From positions 21,984 through 85,983 of the forward strand of contig NZ_JAQSDO010000002.1 of the NCBI RefSeq assembly GCF_029945965.1: a stretch of 64,000 nucleotides of DNA, written 5' to 3'. This document shows, piece after piece, positions 16,769 through 25,751 of this stretch (its first letter is position 1; every line of letters begins with the position of its first letter). The translations under genes and the position numbers were made by a program. Origin of the DNA: Thermomonas sp. (GTDB taxonomy: Bacteria; Pseudomonadota; Gammaproteobacteria; Xanthomonadales; Xanthomonadaceae). The notes beneath the pieces were generated by a model that was given only the letters and a program-made list of their open reading frames with translations, was not told where the DNA came from and ran no database searches.

Positions 16769-17527
16769 CTACTGGTTTGCATCCATCGTGGAGTGCCCGC
16801 AAATTTTGCGAAATGCCTCATCACGCGCATCGACTTCCTGGCCTGAATATTGATGTGCTACACCTTCAAGAAGAGAAACAATCAGACTTGCCGGAACCGA
16901 GGGCGACGTCAGGCTCGTGCGATTCAGCTTTGAAACAGGGTTGACTCCGGAGTGGCGGATGGACGCCTGCATGTCTGTGTCCACCAACCCTGGAGCGAAC
17001 CCCACGGTGCTGATACGTGCACCGAATTCCTGATGCATGGAGCGCGTGAACATGGCAAGAGCGGCCTTGCTGGCGCAGTAGGCGGACCAGCCTTCCATTG
17101 GTTTATTTGCGGCGCCGGACGATAGATTCACGATCACGCCACCGGCATCTGCCATGTACGGTACTGCACATGCGCTGCACAGATAGGGCCCATATACGTT
17201 GGTCAGCAAGGCGTCTTTCCATTTCGTTGCAGGGACTTCAGAGATTTTCCCGATGGGGTGCACCGTGCCCGCGTTGTTGACCAGCCCGTCCAGTCTGCCG
17301 AACTGCTGCATTGCAACTTGAACGAGCATGCGAACCTGCACGGAATCGCTGACATCACAAAGAACGGCCTCAAGATGAGGTCCGATAGCGGAGGCGATGT
17401 CCTGTATATCTTTCTCTTGGCGCACAGCGGCAACGACTCGATGACCACGGCCTACAAGTTGCCGGCAGACCTCGTAGCCAATGCCACGAGCGGCGCCAGT
17501 CACGATAAAAACTTTCGCTATGATCAC
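16769..17527 (-). CDS. short-chain dehydrogenase/reductase
   Basis: A 252-residue SDR with the cofactor loop VTGAARGIG (residues 9-17), the LVNNAG motif (83-88), serine in LSSGAAN, and YCASK giving the Tyr/Lys pair (about 143-147). It should oxidise or reduce a hydroxyl/keto group with NAD(P). Last gene of the minus-strand acid-sugar-like operon; its start overlaps the acetoacetate decarboxylase family gene by four bases. Confidence 0.92.
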   Translation of the reverse strand: MIIAKVFIVTGAARGIGYEVCRQLVGRGHRVVAAVRQEKDIQDIASAIGPHLEAVLCDVSDSVQVRMLVQVAMQQFGRLDGLVNNAGTVHPIGKISEVPATKWKDALLTNVYGPYLCSACAVPYMADAGGVIVNLSSGAANKPMEGWSAYCASKAALAMFTRSMHQEFGARISTVGFAPGLVDTDMQASIRHSGVNPVSKLNRTSLTSPSVPASLIVSLLEGVAHQYSGQEVDARDEAFRKICGHSTMDANQ

Positions 17528-18312
17528 GAAGCACGGTCCAGGTAATCGTGGAGCACACGCCCCTGCACCAACGTGAAATCACCTCGCCAGTAAAACCCGT
17601 CCAGCATTTCAACTACAGGAAGTCGATGGACAGGGGCTTGCACGTTAGGCCTCAGTTCGACGGTGCAGGGACCGGACCAGCATTCATGCACCGTCAATTC
17701 ACCCAATCTGCGTGCTGTCAGCTGGCGAATCGCCGGACGGCCGTCGATGTGGTCAATGGCTTTCAGGTTGAAGTTCAGTGCGAAATCGTAGTAGTCGGCC
17801 ATTTTGGCGATAACGCTGCGCGATTGTTTGTACGCCAGCGTTCCCGTAATGATCTCAATACCATTTCTTTCTACCCGCCCAACCCAAGCATCGCCGTCGG
17901 TGACCAATGTGGGCTTGCCTAGCTTTTTCGGCTGACCGTGGACTTCACGTCCATGAGCCACACCGACGTCAGAGGACAGGAACAGATAGGGAGAATATGA
18001 GCCTGCCTCGCCCGTACGGTCATAACGGCAACCCACCATGAAGTTGCTTTCCGTGTAAGGCCCGAGCCATTCGGTGTCGTTCATCTTGTAGATATGGGCC
18101 ATCACTACATCAGAAGTGCGAGACAGTTCGGGTGGCAGCAAGGCGTCGACGCACTCGCCACGGGTTCGCCAGGCGAGCGTCAGTACTTCTACGTTCCGGA
18201 ATGAAAACGGAAACGGCGGAATCATGGGCGCGTCGAAGGGTGTGGAAAAACCACTGCCCAGAATCTGTTCCGTCGTCAGGCGCCGGCCACGCATAACATC
18301 ACGCTCACTCAT
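17524..18312 (-). CDS. acetoacetate decarboxylase family protein
   Basis: A 262-residue protein. The Schiff-base lysine motif is present as GREVHGQPKKLGKP, with Lys129/Lys130 matching Lys115/Lys116 of clostridial acetoacetate decarboxylase, and GPYTESNFMVG supplies Glu88 at the position of Glu76. Members act on beta-keto acids or on related enol/lactone substrates through an imine. In this cluster it may process a keto acid formed downstream of the dehydratase. Coupled on both sides by ATGA overlaps. Confidence 0.85.
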   Translation of the reverse strand: MSERDVMRGRRLTTEQILGSGFSTPFDAPMIPPFPFSFRNVEVLTLAWRTRGECVDALLPPELSRTSDVVMAHIYKMNDTEWLGPYTESNFMVGCRYDRTGEAGSYSPYLFLSSDVGVAHGREVHGQPKKLGKPTLVTDGDAWVGRVERNGIEIITGTLAYKQSRSVIAKMADYYDFALNFNLKAIDHIDGRPAIRQLTARRLGELTVHECWSGPCTVELRPNVQAPVHRLPVVEMLDGFYWRGDFTLVQGRVLHDYLDRAS

Positions 18313-19073
18313 TGGTTCTCCTTTTCGGGAAGTTCGACATTCATAACTTGGCGGGTGGAGTTGTGCACGCTGTGCATATGGCGCTCCATGGCGCTGACGA
18401 CGCGGGTGCTGTCCCGCGCTGCGAGGGCATCCACTATTTCCTGGTGATCAGACAGCGACTGCTGCAGCATGCCCGGCGTCTCCCAACGCACGCGCCGGTA
18501 TTCGGTGCCAAGGACATAAAGTGAGGCGGATACGCGCTCGAGAAAAGGATTGGCAACCGCCACGCGCAGGGTGTGATGGAATTCCATATCTGAAATACGG
18601 AATGCGACCGGGTCATTGACCAGCTTGCGCTGGGCTTGGACCATTGCATCGAGGCGTTCTATTGCCACGTCTGAAATGCGGCCTGTCAAGAGCCGACCCA
18701 GCCCGGCCTCGACCTCAAGCCGCGCCTCGTGCAAGGCTTCGAAGTTTTCGCCGGACAGGGTCAGGTACACCTGAAGCGGCTGGAGCAGATCGGTCGCATC
18801 TAAGCTCGAAACAAAAATTCCGCCACCCTGCCGAGTTTTGATGACGCCAAGAATCTGCAGGCCCCGTAGCGCTTCGCGAACTGATGGCCGCGACACCTGC
18901 AGGCTGGCAGCCAAGTCGCGCTCCGGTGGAAGCTGCTGACCCGGCTCCAGATTGCCCGTGCGAATCAGGTCGAGCAGGTGTTTGGCAACCTTCTCGGCAA
19001 TGGAGACCCGTTCGATCGGCGCAATACCCAAATCCCGGCTTTCACCGGTTGAGACGGTAGGAAGGGAGGTCAT
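18309..19073 (-). CDS. GntR family regulator, FadR/FCD type
   Basis: A 254-residue regulator: winged helix N-terminus (SIAEKVAKHLLDLIRTGNLE, then PGQQLPPERDLAASLQVSRP and SVREALRGLQILG, about residues 24-80) and an all-helical FCD ligand domain with MEFHHTLRVAVANPFLERVS and HQEIVDALAARD supplying metal-binding Asp/His positions. It lies inside the operon it probably controls, between the TRAP permease and the decarboxylase-family gene. Candidate operator: the AATTGG-N5-CCAATT palindrome at 22887-22903. Confidence 0.9.
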   Translation of the reverse strand: MTSLPTVSTGESRDLGIAPIERVSIAEKVAKHLLDLIRTGNLEPGQQLPPERDLAASLQVSRPSVREALRGLQILGVIKTRQGGGIFVSSLDATDLLQPLQVYLTLSGENFEALHEARLEVEAGLGRLLTGRISDVAIERLDAMVQAQRKLVNDPVAFRISDMEFHHTLRVAVANPFLERVSASLYVLGTEYRRVRWETPGMLQQSLSDHQEIVDALAARDSTRVVSAMERHMHSVHNSTRQVMNVELPEKENQ

Positions 19074-20347
19074 TCGGTGAGAAGTGATGGCAGAAAGTTG
19101 GCAATAGAAGGAACGTAGGCAATCAATGCGATAACAGCCAGCCAGACTAGCGTGAAGGGAATGATCACACGGAACGTAGACGAATAGGGGATTTTGGCGA
19201 TTCTGCAGGCGATCATGGCCAGCACGCCTACAGGTGGGGTCACGCTGCCGACGATGAGCATCATGATCACGGCAATACCGAATGACAGTGGATCAAAGTT
19301 CATGGCGTTGGCTGCTGTTACCAGCAGTGGCCCCGTCAACACCAGGGCGGGTATCGGCTCCATCACAATGCCAACAAAGAACAGCATGCCGAGGACCAGG
19401 GCCATGACCACATGTGGGTTGTTGGACACACCCATGATCATGTTCATCATAGCGGCGCTACTTCCAGTGCGAACAAGCACCCAGGAGAACAGAGCAGCAC
19501 CTGCCAACACGACCAGCGCGGTGCCGGTGGTAATGGCCGACTCCATCACCGCCTCATAAAATGCACTGGCCCCCGTGCGCATGCGAAACAGGCAATAAAT
19601 CAGCGCATAGACACAAGCTAGAGCACCGGCTTCGGTGGCCGTGAAGATGCCACCGAGAATGCCACCGAGCACAAGGACCGGCATCAACAAAGCAGGACCT
19701 GCTACAACGATGGCGCGGCCGCGTTGTGCAAAAGTAGCCTTGGTATCCCGCGGTGTTCCGGCGCGAAGGGCGTAGTACCAAGTCAGTAGCATGATGGCCA
19801 TGGCACAGATGATCCCGGGTATCACGCCGGCGATGAAAAGCTTCCCGACTGATACGCCTGTAACGGACGAATAGATGACAGCAATGATGGACGGCGGAAT
19901 GATTGGGGCCAGCATCGCGGCGCTGCTGGTCACGGCCACCGCGAAGGGCTTGTCGTATCCGGCTCGAGTCATGGCGGGAATCATGATCGACCCGACGGCA
20001 GCCACGTCGGCAGCCGCGGAGCCAGAAATCGCAGACATGAACGTGTTGGTCAGCACGTTGGCCTGTGCCAACCCACCGCGGAGATGACCAACCAATGAAC
20101 GCGCCAGCGCCACAAGTTGTTCGGTGATGCCGCTGAGGCCCATCAGGGCGCCAGCGAACACGAATAATGGAATCGCCAGCAACGAAAAATTGTCGATAGA
20201 CGTGTAAAAGAGTTGTGGGAGCAAGATAAGCGGAGCGCTCTCAAAAGCTGCAATTGCCACCACAGCGGCAAGACCCATCGAGAAGCCGATCGGTGTTCCG
20301 AGGGTCATTAGCACCAGAAACACAAGAATCATCACTGTGGCTGTCAT
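19070..20347 (-). CDS. TRAP transporter large permease (DctM family)
   Basis: A 425-residue polytopic membrane protein with DctM signatures NTFMSAISGSAAADVAAVGS (about residues 101-120), LAPIIPPSIIAVIYSSVTGV and MMLIVGSVTPPVGVLAMIAC near the C-terminus. It forms the transport channel with the DctQ subunit, whose gene overlaps it by four bases. The TRAP set lies beside sugar-acid-type enzymes, so the substrate is probably a sugar acid. Confidence 0.95.
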   Translation of the reverse strand: MTATVMILVFLVLMTLGTPIGFSMGLAAVVAIAAFESAPLILLPQLFYTSIDNFSLLAIPLFVFAGALMGLSGITEQLVALARSLVGHLRGGLAQANVLTNTFMSAISGSAAADVAAVGSIMIPAMTRAGYDKPFAVAVTSSAAMLAPIIPPSIIAVIYSSVTGVSVGKLFIAGVIPGIICAMAIMLLTWYYALRAGTPRDTKATFAQRGRAIVVAGPALLMPVLVLGGILGGIFTATEAGALACVYALIYCLFRMRTGASAFYEAVMESAITTGTALVVLAGAALFSWVLVRTGSSAAMMNMIMGVSNNPHVVMALVLGMLFFVGIVMEPIPALVLTGPLLVTAANAMNFDPLSFGIAVIMMLIVGSVTPPVGVLAMIACRIAKIPYSSTFRVIIPFTLVWLAVIALIAYVPSIANFLPSLLTE

Positions 20348-20853
20348 GCAATCTGCCTAGGCCGTACAAGGGCGTCTATGGTAAAAACAATGGCTGCTAG
20401 GCAACCGATGGGCGCGGCTAGGTATACCCAGCTCATCGAAATCTCGGTGACCGGCGACATCGTTTCATGCGACCGGTTGACCAGCTGAACGCCGTAATAG
20501 CTGAGGATGGCTAGGAATACTACGGACACCGCGGCATTTATCCAGTCGAGCACCTTGCGAAAGGCCTCTCCGACCGAGGTGTGTAAGAGGTCCATAACGA
20601 TGTGCGCCTTGCGGTCCGCCGCAATCGCAATTGATAGCATGGTCATCCAGTAGAGCGCAAAGCGCACATATTCTTCGGCCCAAAAAATGCTGTCATTAAG
20701 TACATAGCGCCAGAAAACTTGGGCGGCAACGGCCACCACGAAGCTCAAAAAAATCAGGACGGCTGCGGTTTCCACGCAGATTCGCAACGCCCGTATGAAA
20801 AGCGCCAGCGGCCTGATGGGCGCTGGGCCCGAGTTTTCTAGCGCGCCGTTCAT
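20344..20853 (-). CDS. TRAP transporter small permease (DctQ family)
   Basis: A 169-residue protein with four hydrophobic segments, starting with VETAAVLIFLSFVVAVAAQVF, and the DctQ-type stretch NDSIFWAEEYVRFALYWMTM. It couples the receptor and DctM. Start and stop both overlap the neighbouring TRAP genes by four bases, showing a tightly coupled receptor, small subunit, large subunit operon. Confidence 0.92.
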   Translation of the reverse strand: MNGALENSGPAPIRPLALFIRALRICVETAAVLIFLSFVVAVAAQVFWRYVLNDSIFWAEEYVRFALYWMTMLSIAIAADRKAHIVMDLLHTSVGEAFRKVLDWINAAVSVVFLAILSYYGVQLVNRSHETMSPVTEISMSWVYLAAPIGCLAAIVFTIDALVRPRQIA

Positions 20854-21845
20854 TTCGCCGCCCCGACCTTTGCCAGTATTTCACCGAGGCCGTTGCGTTT
20901 GGAGAAGTCCTCGACCACCGGAGCGACGGCAGTTCTGAAGCTTGCGAGTTCCGGGTTTGGATTTAGCGTAGCCCATTTGGCGAGGTCGTTCCAAGCACCG
21001 GTTTCCAGAGCGATCTGCTGTTTGGACAGGCTATCGGTTACATGGCGTTTGGCCGCGGCGGCAATTATGGCCTGCGTGTCGCGTGGTAGTGCGCCAAAGC
21101 GGTCGGGATTCATCAGCAACCCGCTGTCCAGCAGGATGTGCTGCGTGCGCGATGCGAACTTGGTGACCTCGACATGCTTGGCAAGGATGAAGCTCGACGG
21201 GTTGCTTTCCACTCCTTCCACGACGCCAGCCTGCAGAGCCGAGTACACCTCGCCCCAAGGAACTGGCGTGACATTGGCGCCCAGCGCGCGGAACGTGGAG
21301 ACATAAATCGGGATCTCTGGCACCCGGAGTTTCATTTGGCGAATGTCTGCGGCGGAATTTACTGCGCGCTTAGAGGTCAACATCACACGAAAACCGACGA
21401 CGGCATGACCCAGTGCAACCAGGCCGGCTTTGGATCGAATTTCCTTCGTGCGCCATTCACCCACCGGTCCAGCCATGACCCGCTGCGCATGGTCGTAGTC
21501 ATTGAAGATGAAAGGCAAGGACCACATCCCCAAGGCCGGAGCCCAGTTGCCGATGGTCGCGGTGTCGGCCATAGTCAGGTCGATGGTACCCAGGCGCGTT
21601 CCCTCGACACTGTCTCGCAAGCCGCCCATCTGGCTCAAGGGATGGACAACGATATCCACTTCACCGTTGGTTTTGGTGCGTACTTCGTCGGCAAACGCCA
21701 GCGCAGATTTATGCCGCAGGTCTTCTAAGTTGAAGATGTGCGACAGGTGCAGTGTTTGCTTAGCGTGAGCTCGGAACGGAATAACGCCGACGGTGGCTGC
21801 TGCCGCTGCGGATTGAATGAAACGGCGCCGGTTGCTGGTCATCAT
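20850..21845 (-). CDS. TRAP transporter substrate-binding protein with Tat-like signal
   Basis: A 331-residue periplasmic receptor. The start at 21845 follows GGAG and gives MMTSNRRRFIQSAAAAATVG, then PFRAHA: a twin-arginine signal (NRRRFIQS), so it may be exported folded by the Tat pathway. Family motifs include LRVPEIPIYVSTFRALGANVTPVPWGEV (split here) and EGVESNPSSFILAKHVEVTKF, resembling DctP proteins for sugar acids such as DctP/SiaP relatives. It is downstream of the 2-hydroxyacid dehydrogenase gene. Confidence 0.9.
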   Translation of the reverse strand: MMTSNRRRFIQSAAAAATVGVIPFRAHAKQTLHLSHIFNLEDLRHKSALAFADEVRTKTNGEVDIVVHPLSQMGGLRDSVEGTRLGTIDLTMADTATIGNWAPALGMWSLPFIFNDYDHAQRVMAGPVGEWRTKEIRSKAGLVALGHAVVGFRVMLTSKRAVNSAADIRQMKLRVPEIPIYVSTFRALGANVTPVPWGEVYSALQAGVVEGVESNPSSFILAKHVEVTKFASRTQHILLDSGLLMNPDRFGALPRDTQAIIAAAAKRHVTDSLSKQQIALETGAWNDLAKWATLNPNPELASFRTAVAPVVEDFSKRNGLGEILAKVGAAK

Positions 21846-21900
21846 TGATTTGTCTCCTGTTGTGAATGGCGCAGTAGCCCTGCGCTCGCGGCTTTTGCAT

Positions 21901-22860
21901 TTAGGCTGTGAAAGGAACGGGGCAGCGGGCCGGCTTGCCAGAAAGGCCGCGGTCAACTTCATCGGACGCCAACTCCTGCAATCGACCTATCGCCCGGTCG
22001 GAATACCAGGCTGCATGAGGCGTTAGGATGAGGTTCGGCGCCGAACGCAGAGGGCTGGTTTCGACTAAGGGCTCATGACCGAATACATCAAGGGCGGCGC
22101 GAACCTTCCCGGCCGTCAGAGCTGCGGCTAGGTCATTTTCATCAATCAGGTCGCCGCGGGAGCAATTCACGATCAATGCGCCATCGCGCATGGACGAAAT
22201 GCTTTGCCGGTTGATCATTCCGCGCGTCTGCGACGTGGAGGGAACGTGCAGAAGCACGGCATCGGAGGACGTCAAGAGTTCATCTGTGGATACGCGGCGG
22301 ACATTCAACGCCACGGCCTGCTCATCAGTCATCATCGGGTCGCTGACCACCATGTCAAAACCGAAATTTCTGATCCGGTGTAGCACAGACCGGCCGATGC
22401 GCCCCAATCCGACAAAACCGATAGTCGAGAGATCAAACGGCTTGAGCGGCGCAGAAATAGCGACCGCCTTCCATTGCCCTTGCCGGACCGATGCGTCCAG
22501 TTGAGGGATTTTGCGCAATCCGGCCAGCAAGAGCGCCACGGTGTGATCAGCCACCTCGTCGGTGCAATAGTCGGGTACATAGCACACACGATGCCCGCCA
22601 GCGAGTGCCGCTGCCACGTTGACATTGTCGAAGCCTACCCCATAACGAACGATGGTGGCGCCTGGCGCCAAGCCGTTAATCGCCTCTTCCTGAAGCGGGG
22701 CAAATTGCACAAATACAGCTGCCGCGCCTTTGACAGCCTCCGTCACCTCGGCACTTGTTCTGCATTGGTGTGCATTGAACTGGCCCTGATGCCGCAAGGC
22801 AACTGCCTGTTCGTACTCCAGCGTTGGAAATGTGCTGTCAGTGACCACAACTTTACGCAT
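21901..22860 (-). CDS. D-2-hydroxyacid dehydrogenase family protein (CtBP-like)
   Basis: A 319-residue NAD-dependent dehydrogenase. Seen: Rossmann motif GLGRIG at 151-156, the catalytic Arg235 (NCSRGDLID), Glu263 (DVFGHEP) and His282 (TPHAAWYS), all correctly ordered. It would interconvert a 2-hydroxyacid and a 2-oxoacid. First gene of the minus-strand operon, diverging from the enolase-superfamily gene over a palindrome-bearing promoter. May handle a product of the acid-sugar route; the substrate is not determined. Confidence 0.92.
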   Translation of the reverse strand: MRKVVVTDSTFPTLEYEQAVALRHQGQFNAHQCRTSAEVTEAVKGAAAVFVQFAPLQEEAINGLAPGATIVRYGVGFDNVNVAAALAGGHRVCYVPDYCTDEVADHTVALLLAGLRKIPQLDASVRQGQWKAVAISAPLKPFDLSTIGFVGLGRIGRSVLHRIRNFGFDMVVSDPMMTDEQAVALNVRRVSTDELLTSSDAVLLHVPSTSQTRGMINRQSISSMRDGALIVNCSRGDLIDENDLAAALTAGKVRAALDVFGHEPLVETSPLRSAPNLILTPHAAWYSDRAIGRLQELASDEVDRGLSGKPARCPVPFTA

Positions 22861-22886
22861 AGTGCTTTTACTTGGTTTGCTTGACT

Positions 22887-22903
22887 AATTGGACAGACCA
22901 ATT
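22887..22903. promoter_or_regulatory. candidate GntR operator AATTGG-N5-CCAATT
   Basis: A perfect 6-bp inverted repeat centred on a five-base spacer lies in the 97-base gap between the divergent dehydrogenase and dehydratase genes. The central TTGGTCTGTCCAA form resembles operators of FCD-type GntR proteins, one of which is encoded at 18309-19073. Binding here could control both operons at once. Confidence 0.6.
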
Positions 22904-22957
22904 GTAAGATGACTGTAGGTACTCGCTAGTAGTAACTACCCTAATAGGAGACAGCCG

Positions 22958-24082
22958 ATGACGATTCAGGCACTGCGCACGCATGTCCTCGCTTGCCCGG
23001 AGCCCAATGACTTTGGTAATACGCGTTACACCCTGCTACTTGAAATGCGTACGCTGGAAGGCATACGGGCCTGGGGCGAGGCAATCACGCTATGGCCCGA
23101 AGCTGCGCATGCCGTGGCAAGCCTGATCAATTCCGGCTTGGGAGACACGGTTTGCGGTATGGACGAGCGTGAACCCGAGGCAGTCTGGCTAAAGCTCAAG
23201 ACGCATACATGGTGGTACGGCGAAGGCGGACTCGCGTCAATGGCCATCTCGGCCATTGACATGGCTTGCTGGGACGCGGCCGCGCAGAATGCCGACCTTC
23301 CGCTCTATGCCTTGTTGGGAGGGCGGGCTCATCAGAGCCTGCCGGCACTCGCGTCCATGCACGTCAACCGCGCCACCCACGAAGAAGGCGCAGAGGAAGT
23401 GGCCGGACATATCCGCTCGGGCTTCAAGGGCGCAAAGCTGGGATTCGCTAAACGCGGCCTGTCGAGAGTCGGTCCTGACCCCGTCGTGAATCTTGCCTAC
23501 CTGAAAGCAGTACGCGACGCGTGCGGCCCAGACGCTTCACTGATGGTTGACATCGGCAACGGTGTGCGTTGGGATGCTGCAACCGCCATTCGCGCCACCG
23601 ACCTGTTTGCAGAAGTAGGAATCGACTGGATCGAGGAGCCGTTGCACCCGGACGACTTGGAAGGGCTTGCGCAACTGCGTAGACATACCGCGACACGCAT
23701 CGCTACCGGCGAACGTGAGTGGACAGTTGAAGGCTACCGCCGGCTTATCGCGACGGGACTGGTCGATGTCGTGGGCGTCGATCCGGCGCGGGCCGAAGGG
23801 GTTACCGGGTTTCGCAAGATTGCGGCGATAGCGGAAGCGGCCCGGGTGACTGTGAACGCGCATGCGTGGTCCTCGGCGATTCTGACCGCAGCCTCGCTTC
23901 ACCTGTCACTGTCCACACGATGTGCCCGCTGGTTTGAACTCAAGCCCTTGCCAAGTCCCCTGCAGCATGAACTGGTGCGTGAGCCTATCTGGCATGTGAA
24001 AGGGGAGGTCTTTGCGGGAAACCGTCCCGGTCTCGGCATTGAAATAGTGGATGCGGCATTGAACCGCTACAAGCATCAGTAA
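22958..24082 (+). CDS. mandelate racemase/muconate lactonizing enzyme family protein, probable sugar-acid dehydratase
   Basis: A 374-residue enolase-superfamily enzyme. Metal ligands are visible as Asp198 (MVDIGNG), Glu226/Glu227 (WIEEPL) and Glu252 (ATGEREW). Lys160 (GAKLGFAK) is the base on one side; His302 (NAHAWSS) with the Asp in VGVDPARAEG forms the His-Asp dyad on the other, as in mandelate racemase and acid-sugar dehydratases. With the following SDR and FAH-family genes it suggests dehydration of a sugar acid to a 2-keto-3-deoxy acid. It is preceded by AGGAGA. Confidence 0.9.
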   Translation: MTIQALRTHVLACPEPNDFGNTRYTLLLEMRTLEGIRAWGEAITLWPEAAHAVASLINSGLGDTVCGMDEREPEAVWLKLKTHTWWYGEGGLASMAISAIDMACWDAAAQNADLPLYALLGGRAHQSLPALASMHVNRATHEEGAEEVAGHIRSGFKGAKLGFAKRGLSRVGPDPVVNLAYLKAVRDACGPDASLMVDIGNGVRWDAATAIRATDLFAEVGIDWIEEPLHPDDLEGLAQLRRHTATRIATGEREWTVEGYRRLIATGLVDVVGVDPARAEGVTGFRKIAAIAEAARVTVNAHAWSSAILTAASLHLSLSTRCARWFELKPLPSPLQHELVREPIWHVKGEVFAGNRPGLGIEIVDAALNRYKHQ

Positions 24083-24125
24083 TCTCCGGATTCAAAACCG
24101 CAACATACTCAAAGAATTCACGTCC

Positions 24126-24866
24126 ATGCAACTTTCCAACTGCTTTTCACTGCAGAACAAGCGCTTCCTCGTGACCGGTGCCGCCTCCGGTATAGGCGCG
24201 GCTACGGCGGAGCTTCTGGTCGCCGCTGGTGCGAGAGTTGTCACGGCCGACCTCAATGAGGTTGCACAGCAATGCCGAGGCGAAAAAAGCCTCCGGCTGG
24301 ACCTCGGTATCGAGGCTTCCTGCCTGGAGACCATACACGAGACCATTGCGGTTCTAGGTGGGCTCGATGGGCTGGTGCACTGCGCCGCAATGATTCGGCG
24401 CGAGGACATTGATGACGTGACCGAATACTCCATGCAACGCCAGTTTGCGGTCAACATGGCCGGGCCATTCCATCTCTGCCGCGCCGCCCGCCCATTGCTC
24501 GCAAAAGGCGGAGATGGACGGATCGTGCTATTCACGTCGCAAGGAGCGCACACGGGCGGCTATGTCGGATCTACTATCTATGCGATGACAAAAGCGGCGG
24601 TCATCGCCCTCGGCAAATCGCTTGCCCGGCAATGGGCTCCGGAGGGTATTCGCGTGAACATGATTTCGCCCGGTGCAGCCGATACCCCCATGCTGCGTGA
24701 CGGTACATCATCCGCAGCTCTCGATGCATTCCTGAAGCTTGCGCCGCTCGGACGTGCAGGAACACCTTTTGAGGTGGCTGCGTGCGCTGCTTTTCTCCTC
24801 TCGCCCGCTGCTGCCTATGTGACTGGCCACACACTGGATGTGAACGGCGGCATGCTGATGCGCTAA
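24126..24866 (+). CDS. short-chain dehydrogenase/reductase, likely 2-keto-3-deoxy-acid dehydrogenase
   Basis: A 246-residue SDR: VTGAASGIGAATAELL at residues 16-31, VHCAAM instead of NNAG, FTSQGA serine loop and STIYAMTKAAV for the Tyr/Lys pair, ending in the classical TGHTLDVNGG. In the non-phosphorylative L-fucose-type pathway an SDR oxidises the 2-keto-3-deoxy acid to a 2,4-diketo acid, which an FAH-family enzyme cleaves. The gene order dehydratase, SDR, FAH here fits that scheme; the actual sugar is unknown. Confidence 0.9.
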   Translation: MQLSNCFSLQNKRFLVTGAASGIGAATAELLVAAGARVVTADLNEVAQQCRGEKSLRLDLGIEASCLETIHETIAVLGGLDGLVHCAAMIRREDIDDVTEYSMQRQFAVNMAGPFHLCRAARPLLAKGGDGRIVLFTSQGAHTGGYVGSTIYAMTKAAVIALGKSLARQWAPEGIRVNMISPGAADTPMLRDGTSSAALDAFLKLAPLGRAGTPFEVAACAAFLLSPAAAYVTGHTLDVNGGMLMR

Positions 24867-24890
24867 CTGATTTATACAAAGGAGACTACT

Positions 24891-25733
24891 ATGAAACTAG
24901 TTCGATATGGAGAATCCGGCAAGGAAAAACCTGGCCTGGTAGACAAGGAAGGGACGCTGCGTGAACTGGGCGCGCATGTCGCCGACATCAACCTGCATAT
25001 ACTCACACCGGACAAACTGGCGGTGCTGCAGAAAATCGATACGAATAGCTTGCCTCGGGTAAATGGGGACGTACGCTTCGGTCCCTGTGTCGCCGGCATC
25101 AGCAAGATCATTTGCGTAGGCTTGAACTATGCCGATCACGCAGCCGAAACTGGTGCTGCAGTACCAGCGGAACCCATTATTTTCATCAAACCGCCATCTG
25201 CCGTCTGTGGTCCAGATGACGATGTAGAAATTCCCCGAAACTCCCATAAGACGGACTGGGAAGTCGAGCTAGGAGTGGTAATCGGAAAACGCACCAAATA
25301 CGTTGATGAGGCGCAAGCGATGGAACACGTAGCAGGCTATTGCCTGATGAACGATGTGTCCGAACGCGAATTCCAGCTGGAACGTCTTGGCCAATGGGAC
25401 AAGGGAAAAAGTCACGACACCTTCGCGCCGGTTGGTCCGTGGCTGGTCACAAGAGATGACATCGCCAACCCGCATGATCTCTCAATGTGGCTTGATGTAA
25501 ACGGCAAGCGCTACCAAAACGGCAGCACCCGTACCATGGTGTTCGGCGTCGAAAAACTGGTGTCATACATCTCGCAGTTCATGACGCTGGAACCCGGCGA
25601 CATTATTTCAAGCGGAACACCCCCAGGTGTTGGGCTGGGCCAAAAACCGCCGGTTTACCTGAAAGCCGGCGACGTGATGGCGCTGGGCATCGAAGGCCTC
25701 GGCGAACAACGGCAGGTGTGTGTTCAGGCCTGA
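24891..25733 (+). CDS. fumarylacetoacetate hydrolase family protein, likely diketo-acid hydrolase
   Basis: A 280-residue FAH-fold protein with the metal-binding acidic residues Glu124 and Glu126 (DWEVELGVVIG) and Asp155 (CLMNDVSERE), and the GDIISSGTPPGVG loop. Close in pattern to 2,4-diketo-3-deoxy-L-fuconate hydrolase and ureidoglycolate lyase-type proteins. It should cleave a carbon-carbon bond of a diketo acid to give pyruvate plus a hydroxyacid, which the 2-hydroxyacid dehydrogenase at 21901 might then oxidise. Ribosome site AAAGGAG precedes the ATG. Confidence 0.88.
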   Translation: MKLVRYGESGKEKPGLVDKEGTLRELGAHVADINLHILTPDKLAVLQKIDTNSLPRVNGDVRFGPCVAGISKIICVGLNYADHAAETGAAVPAEPIIFIKPPSAVCGPDDDVEIPRNSHKTDWEVELGVVIGKRTKYVDEAQAMEHVAGYCLMNDVSEREFQLERLGQWDKGKSHDTFAPVGPWLVTRDDIANPHDLSMWLDVNGKRYQNGSTRTMVFGVEKLVSYISQFMTLEPGDIISSGTPPGVGLGQKPPVYLKAGDVMALGIEGLGEQRQVCVQA

Positions 25734-25751
25734 CACCAAAGCAGATCTACC

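Noticed and set aside
16525..16830. Minus-strand open frame of 101 codons
   Set aside because: It overlaps the SDR gene, lacks a ribosome site and matches no family; left as intergenic.
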